A DNA stretch of 64,000 nt. Origin: Cupriavidus sp. U2. Lineage in GTDB: Bacteria > Pseudomonadota > Gammaproteobacteria > Burkholderiales > Burkholderiaceae. The position numbers and the translations under genes are program-made. The notes beneath the pieces were generated by a model, which worked only from the letters and a program-made list of their open reading frames with translations, made no database searches and had not been told where the DNA came from. How positions within the stretch are numbered: the first letter of the stretch is position 1; every line of letters begins with the position of its first letter. The stretch spans positions 151,576-215,575 of the forward strand of contig NZ_RCOG02000022.1 of the NCBI RefSeq assembly GCF_009663685.2, in the 5' to 3' direction. Positions 60,403-64,000 of this stretch are shown here, one piece after another.

Positions 60403-61035
60403 ATGACTACCTGCGTTGTCGTACGCAAGGGTGACGAGGTGGCGATCGCGGCCGATGCGCTGGTGACGTTCGGCGATACGCGGCTGTCGCGTGCCTACGA
60501 GCGCAACCAGAAGGTGATTCCCGTGGGCGAGAGTTTCGTCGCGCTGGCGGGCACCACTGCGCATTTCCCGGTCATGCGCGCACTGTTGACGGGCATGGGC
60601 GACGAATGCCGCCTGATGACCCGCGACGATGTGTTCCGGACCTTCCTCAAGGTGCATGAAAAGCTCAAGAACGAGTACTTCATCAACACCAAGGAAGACG
60701 AGGACGACCCTTACGAGTCATCGCAGATCGTTTGCCTGATCGCAAATCCGGGCGGGATCTTTGGCGTGTATTCCTACCGCGAGGTGTTTTCGTTCGACCG
60801 TTTCTGGGGCATCGGCTCGGGCCGCAACTATGCGCTCGGGGCCATGCACGCGGTGTACGACCGGCCCGAACTGGGCGCCGGCGATATTGCGCGGATCGGG
60901 GTCGACGCGGGAATCGAATTCGACAAGAGCTCGGCTGGCCCGATCGACGTGCACACGGTGAAGATTCTTGCGGCACCCCATGAGACGCCCCAGCAGCCCG
61001 GCGGCGCGGCAACCAACAAAGACGACGCGGCCTGA
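60403..61035 (+). CDS. HslV-like Ntn hydrolase, beta-proteobacterial proteasome homologue type
   Basis: A 210-residue protein of the proteasome-fold family. After Met1 removal the catalytic Thr would be first (MTTCVVVRKGDEVAIAADALVTFGDTRLS). Further family segments are GLAGTTAHFPVMRALL-like VALAGTTAHFP, GIFGVYSYREVFSFDRFWGIGSGRNYALGAMHAVYD and GVDAGIEFDKSSAGPIDVHTV. It differs from true HslV, which lies beside its ATPase HslU. No ATPase gene is near. It fits the BPH group (bacterial proteasome homologue of beta-proteobacteria) known from Cupriavidus and Thiobacillus. It sits between aceF and lpdA, inside the pyruvate dehydrogenase operon, 63 bases after aceF and 39 before lpdA. Confidence 0.82.
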   Translation: MTTCVVVRKGDEVAIAADALVTFGDTRLSRAYERNQKVIPVGESFVALAGTTAHFPVMRALLTGMGDECRLMTRDDVFRTFLKVHEKLKNEYFINTKEDEDDPYESSQIVCLIANPGGIFGVYSYREVFSFDRFWGIGSGRNYALGAMHAVYDRPELGAGDIARIGVDAGIEFDKSSAGPIDVHTVKILAAPHETPQQPGGAATNKDDAA

Positions 61036-61074
61036 GCCCGGAGCGGGCAGGGCGCGCATCCCAGGAGGAAAAGC

Positions 61075-62865
61075 ATGAGTGTGATCGAAGTCAAGGTGCC
61101 GGATATCGGCGATTTCGACGCGGTGGAAGTGATCGAAGTGCTGGTCAAGGCCGGCGACACGGTCGAGGAAGAGCAGTCGCTGATCGTGCTGGAAAGCGAC
61201 AAGGCCAGCATGGAAGTGCCGTCGTCGGCCGCCGGCAAGGTGGTGGACGTCAAGGTGAAGGTGGGCGACAAGGTGGCCAAGGGCACGGTGATCTGCACGG
61301 TGGAAGGCGGCGCGGCCGCCGCCCCGGCGCCGGCACCCGCCGCGGCACCTGCGCCGGCGGCTGCCCCGGCCCCGGCTGCGGCCGCTGCGCCGGCGGCCGC
61401 CCCCACGGCCGCCAAACACAGCGGCAGCGCCGACATCCAGTGCGACATGCTGGTGCTGGGCGCAGGCCCCGGCGGCTACTCGGCCGCCTTCCGTTCGGCC
61501 GATCTGGGCATGAACACGGTGCTGGTCGAGCGTTACGGCTCGCTGGGCGGCGTCTGCCTGAACGTGGGGTGCATCCCGTCGAAGGCACTGCTGCACAACG
61601 CGGCCGTGATCGACGAGGCCAAGGCCCTGGCCGCGCACGGCATCCTGTTCGGCGAAGCCAAGATCGACCTGGACGGCCTGCGCCACTACAAGGAATCGGT
61701 GGTCAGCAAGCTGACCGGCGGGCTGGCCGGCATGGCCAAGTCGCGCAAGGTGCAGGTGGTGCGCGGTATCGGCACGTTCCTGGACCCGCATCACCTCGAA
61801 GTGCAGGAAACCGAAGGTGACGCCAAGGCCACCACGGGCAAGAAGACCGTGATCCGCTTCGAGAAGGCGATCATCGCGGCCGGCAGCCAGGCCGTGAAGC
61901 TGCCGTTCATCCCCGAAGACCCGCGTATCTTCGATTCGACCGGCGCGCTGGAACTGCGCGACATCCCGAACAAGATGCTCGTCATCGGCGGCGGCATCAT
62001 CGGCCTGGAAATGGCCACGGTCTACAGCACGCTGGGCGCGCGCATCGACGTGGTGGAAATGCTCGACGGGCTGATGCAGGGCGCCGACCGCGACCTGGTC
62101 AAGGTCTGGGACAAGATGAACAAGCATCGCTTCGATAACGTGATGCTGAAGACCAAGACGGTTGGCGTGGAAGCCAAGCCGGACGGCATCTACGTCAAGT
62201 TCGAAGGCGAGGGCGCCCCGGCCGAACCGGTGCGCTACGACGCCGTGCTGGTGTCGGTGGGCCGGACGCCGAACGGCAAGAAGATTGGCGCCGAGAAGGC
62301 CGGCGTGGCCGTGACCGACCGTGGCTTCATCGAGGTCGACAAGCAGCTGCGTACCAATGTGCCGCACATCTTCGCGATTGGCGACATCGTTGGCCAGCCG
62401 ATGCTGGCGCACAAGGCCGTGCACGAGGCGCACGTGGCCGCTGAGGCGGCCCATGGCGAGAAGGCCTACTTCGACGTCAAGCAGATTCCGTCGGTGGCCT
62501 ATACCGATCCGGAAGTGGCATGGGCCGGCCTGACCGAAGACCAGTGCAAGGCGCAGGGCATCAAGTACGGCAAGGGCGTGTTCCCGTGGGCCGCGTCGGG
62601 CCGTGCCATCGCCAATGGGCGTGACGAGGGCTTCACCAAGCTGATTTTCGACGAGGAAACCCATCGCATCATCGGTGGCGGTATCGTCGGCACCCATGCG
62701 GGCGACCTGATCAGCGAAGTGTGCCTGGCCATCGAGATGGGCGCCGATGCCGTGGATATCGGCAAGACAATCCACCCGCACCCCACGTTGGGTGAGTCGA
62801 TCGGCATGGCCGCCGAGATCTACGAAGGCGTCTGCACGGACGTGCCACCGCCGCGCAAGCGTTGA
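61075..62865 (+). CDS. lpdA: Dihydrolipoamide dehydrogenase E3 with N-terminal lipoyl domain
   Basis: A 596-residue flavoprotein that reoxidises the E2 lipoyl groups with NAD. It begins with its own lipoyl domain (about 1-78, Lys in [11 protein letters not shown]), an Ala/Pro linker (about 80-118) and the FAD domain [17 protein letters not shown]. The redox disulfide is [16 protein letters not shown]. The NAD domain has [12 protein letters not shown]. The C-terminal interface has [16 protein letters not shown] with the active His. Lipoyl-E3 fusions are regular in this group. An AGGAGG ribosome site precedes the ATG. It is the last gene of the operon. Confidence 0.97.
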   Translation: MSVIEVKVPDIGDFDAVEVIEVLVKAGDTVEEEQSLIVLESDKASMEVPSSAAGKVVDVKVKVGDKVAKGTVICTVEGGAAAAPAPAPAAAPAPAAAPAPAAAAAPAAAPTAAKHSGSADIQCDMLVLGAGPGGYSAAFRSADLGMNTVLVERYGSLGGVCLNVGCIPSKALLHNAAVIDEAKALAAHGILFGEAKIDLDGLRHYKESVVSKLTGGLAGMAKSRKVQVVRGIGTFLDPHHLEVQETEGDAKATTGKKTVIRFEKAIIAAGSQAVKLPFIPEDPRIFDSTGALELRDIPNKMLVIGGGIIGLEMATVYSTLGARIDVVEMLDGLMQGADRDLVKVWDKMNKHRFDNVMLKTKTVGVEAKPDGIYVKFEGEGAPAEPVRYDAVLVSVGRTPNGKKIGAEKAGVAVTDRGFIEVDKQLRTNVPHIFAIGDIVGQPMLAHKAVHEAHVAAEAAHGEKAYFDVKQIPSVAYTDPEVAWAGLTEDQCKAQGIKYGKGVFPWAASGRAIANGRDEGFTKLIFDEETHRIIGGGIVGTHAGDLISEVCLAIEMGADAVDIGKTIHPHPTLGESIGMAAEIYEGVCTDVPPPRKR

Positions 62866-62888
62866 TCGGCCTCGGCCACAACGAAGAA

Positions 62889-62915
62889 GCCCGCCCATCG
62901 GCGGGTTTCTTTTTT
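62889..62915 (+). terminator. Terminator of pyruvate dehydrogenase operon
   Basis: GCCCGCC, CATC loop, GGCGGGT, then TTCTTTTTT. It lies 24 bases after the lpdA stop. Confidence 0.85.
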
Positions 62916-62965
62916 GCCTCATTATTCAATTAACCGCCAAGCAATCGCTGCGGCAGCGAGCGGGC

Positions 62966-63001
62966 AAAAAAACGCCCGGCTACCTGCTTGCAGGGCCGGG
63001 C
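62966..63001 (-). terminator. Terminator of the leftward phasin gene
   Basis: GCCCGGC with GCCGGGC as outer stem, CCTGC with GCAGG as inner stem, and a seven-base A-run on the left (T-run on the minus strand). It is about 180 bases beyond the phasin stop. Confidence 0.75.
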
Positions 63002-63091
63002 CGAACGATACCTTTAGGAATCGGTACCGAGGAGACATCGGTACAGGGCGATAGAGAGCGGGGCGATGGCGCCGCGTCTTGTCTACGCTTG

Positions 63092-63145
63092 CCGTTGGCA
63101 AAGCACCCATGCTAGAGGCGCAGGGCGAGGATGCTTTGCCAACGG
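63092..63145. repeat. Perfect 14-bp inverted repeat between phasin and its terminator
   Basis: CCGTTGGCAAAGCA (63092-63105) and TGCTTTGCCAACGG (63132-63145) pair perfectly around 26 bases. It lies in the 3' leader of the phasin message, where it could stabilise the RNA or bind a protein. It has no T-run. Confidence 0.75.
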
Positions 63146-63180
63146 ACCGGCCGAAGCCGGTACGCTGGAACTACGGTGCT

Positions 63181-63705
63181 TTAGGCAGCAGCCGTCGGCT
63201 TCTTGGCGGCGGTGCGGGCCGTGGCGCTGGCTTGCTGGGCAGCCTTGGTCGCGGCGGTGGCTGCAGCCTGGAAGTTGCTTTCGGCCATTTCAACAGCCTG
63301 CTTGGTGGCCTTCTGGACCGATTCGTAGGCGTTGTTGGCAGCCGAGATGGCCGACTTCACGATGGCAACGGTCGATTCCGAACCGGCCGGGGCGTTCTTG
63401 GCGAAGTTGTCGACCAGGGTTTGCACGTTCTTCGTGCCTTCGGCCAGCTGGGCTTCGGCAACCTTCGTGAACTCGCTTTGGGTTTCCGAAGCGATTTCGT
63501 ACAGGTGACGGGTGTAGGCCAGGGTCTTTTCGGCAACCGGCTGCACCAGCGAAGCCTGGATGGCCAGCAGTTCCTGTGCATCCTTGGCGCCAAGGGCCTT
63601 CTTGGCGTTGTCGACGTTCTCGGCGAACGTGGCCTTGACCACTTGCAGGTTCAGCTCAACGAGCTTCTCGACGCCTTCGAAGGCCTTCGAGGTCAGACCG
63701 AACAG
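63181..63705 (-). pseudogene. phaP: Phasin PhaP, 5' end removed by insertion element
   Basis: Phasins coat polyhydroxybutyrate granules. The frame reads back through LVELNLQVVKATFAENVDNAKKAL, AYTRHLYEIASETQSEFTKVAEAQLAEG and NNAYESVQKATKQAVE to the Ala/Lys-rich end, very close to PhaP of Ralstonia eutropha as remembered. The family begins MILTPEQVAAAQKANLETLFGL, but here the frame meets a stop right before FGL, and no ATG follows. A GTG at 63642 would make 153 residues lacking about the first 40 of the family, without a ribosome site. The junction at about 63,705 coincides with the end of an IS4-type transposase region. It is therefore taken as disrupted. Confidence 0.85.
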
Positions 63706-64000
63706 AAATACTGTTCAGATACGAAGCACCGGCACTGGCTGATGCCGCAAATGGAGCGCTGCGCCGCGATGCCGAACATTGAAGTTGCTCATCTTGCGCT
63801 TGACGCCGCGCGGGTTCAGGCGCCCACGACTGCTCACGCAGCGCCCGCGCGCGATCTCGGCCAGCAGGGCCTCGCGCCAGGCAGGCAAACGCTCAGGGGG
63901 AAACGGCCGCAGCTTGCGGCATCTTGCGCTTGATCACGCGCACGGCGTGCATGAAGCTCAGGCGATCCGGATCGAGTTCGCGCGCCCAGGCCGCCTGCGC
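63706..64000 (-). mobile_element. IS4-type insertion element (partial, runs off window)
   Basis: From the point where phasin homology ends, the sequence carries the 3' end of a transposase gene on the minus strand. The element's outer end should be near 63,706 (AAATACTGTTCAGATAC). The other end, target duplication and the displaced phasin start are outside the window. Confidence 0.8.
63715..64000 (-). pseudogene. Transposase of IS4 family, 3' end, frameshifted
   Basis: Reading leftward, the first frame gives LSFMHAVRVIKRKMPQAAA and then stops. Shifting one base near 63,904 continues FPPERLPAWREALLAEIARG, SSRGRLNPRGVKRKMSN and a TGA at 63,715-63,717. The continuation (LLAEIAR, NPRGVKRKMSN) is the known C-terminus of IS4-type DDE transposases. 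The break suggests an extra G in the GCGGCCGTTT stretch: either decay or a sequencing error. The catalytic domain lies outside the window. Confidence 0.75.

Noticed and set aside
63700..63716. LexA-like box at GAACAG-N5-CTGTTC
   Set aside because: The order of half sites is reversed (ACAG then CTGT) and it spans the phasin/IS junction, so it arose by chance.

Overview
The window is high-GC DNA from a member of the Burkholderiaceae, most probably Cupriavidus or a close Ralstonia relative. The pointers are a phasin of the Ralstonia eutropha PhaP type, a pyruvate dehydrogenase operon carrying a beta-proteobacterial HslV/proteasome homologue, a GDH180-class glutamate dehydrogenase and a Bug/TctC binding protein. 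The genus is inferred from protein resemblance, not from a database search.

Region 1 (1 to about 23,158) is the right part of a siphophage-type prophage. It runs in late-operon order: terminase large subunit, portal, protease, HK97-fold capsid, connectors, tail tube, G/GT tail chaperones with a -1 slippery site, tape measure, tail tip genes, a collar-domain fibre with its assembly chaperone, a collagen-like fibre with an SGNH esterase head, then lysis genes (GH19 endolysin, holin-like protein, nested Rz/Rz1 spanins and a second spanin-like pair). Two leftward accessory genes follow, one under a perfect LexA box. The prophage ends in the 3' half of a tRNA-Pro gene, taken as attR, followed by that tRNA's terminator. 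Integrase, repressor and replication genes are not seen and should lie left of the window.

Region 2 (23,200 to 39,800) is chromosome. It holds a leftward msrB-dipZ-msrA cluster for periplasmic methionine sulfoxide repair, divergent from an OmpR-type two-component system. Next are a LysR gene divergent from a second-type enolase, a small gene behind another perfect LexA box, three small hypothetical genes, the 1629-residue glutamate dehydrogenase, a MarR-like regulator and an exported protein made of DPYTDGA repeats.

Region 3 (39,800 to 55,400) holds a Bug-family binding protein, two identical tRNA-Lys(CTT) genes bracketing a LysR regulator and an 8-oxoguanine-deaminase-type amidohydrolase, a DUF1488 gene, sulP, xthA, a conserved hypothetical gene, prlC, folD, a CbiM-like membrane protein and a FixL/FixJ-like two-component pair.

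Region 4 (55,400 to 64,000) holds aceE, aceF, the HslV-like gene and lpdA on the plus strand. It is followed by a phasin gene whose 5' end has been removed by an IS4-type element that runs off the window edge with a frameshift in its transposase. No CRISPR array, rRNA operon or replication origin was seen.
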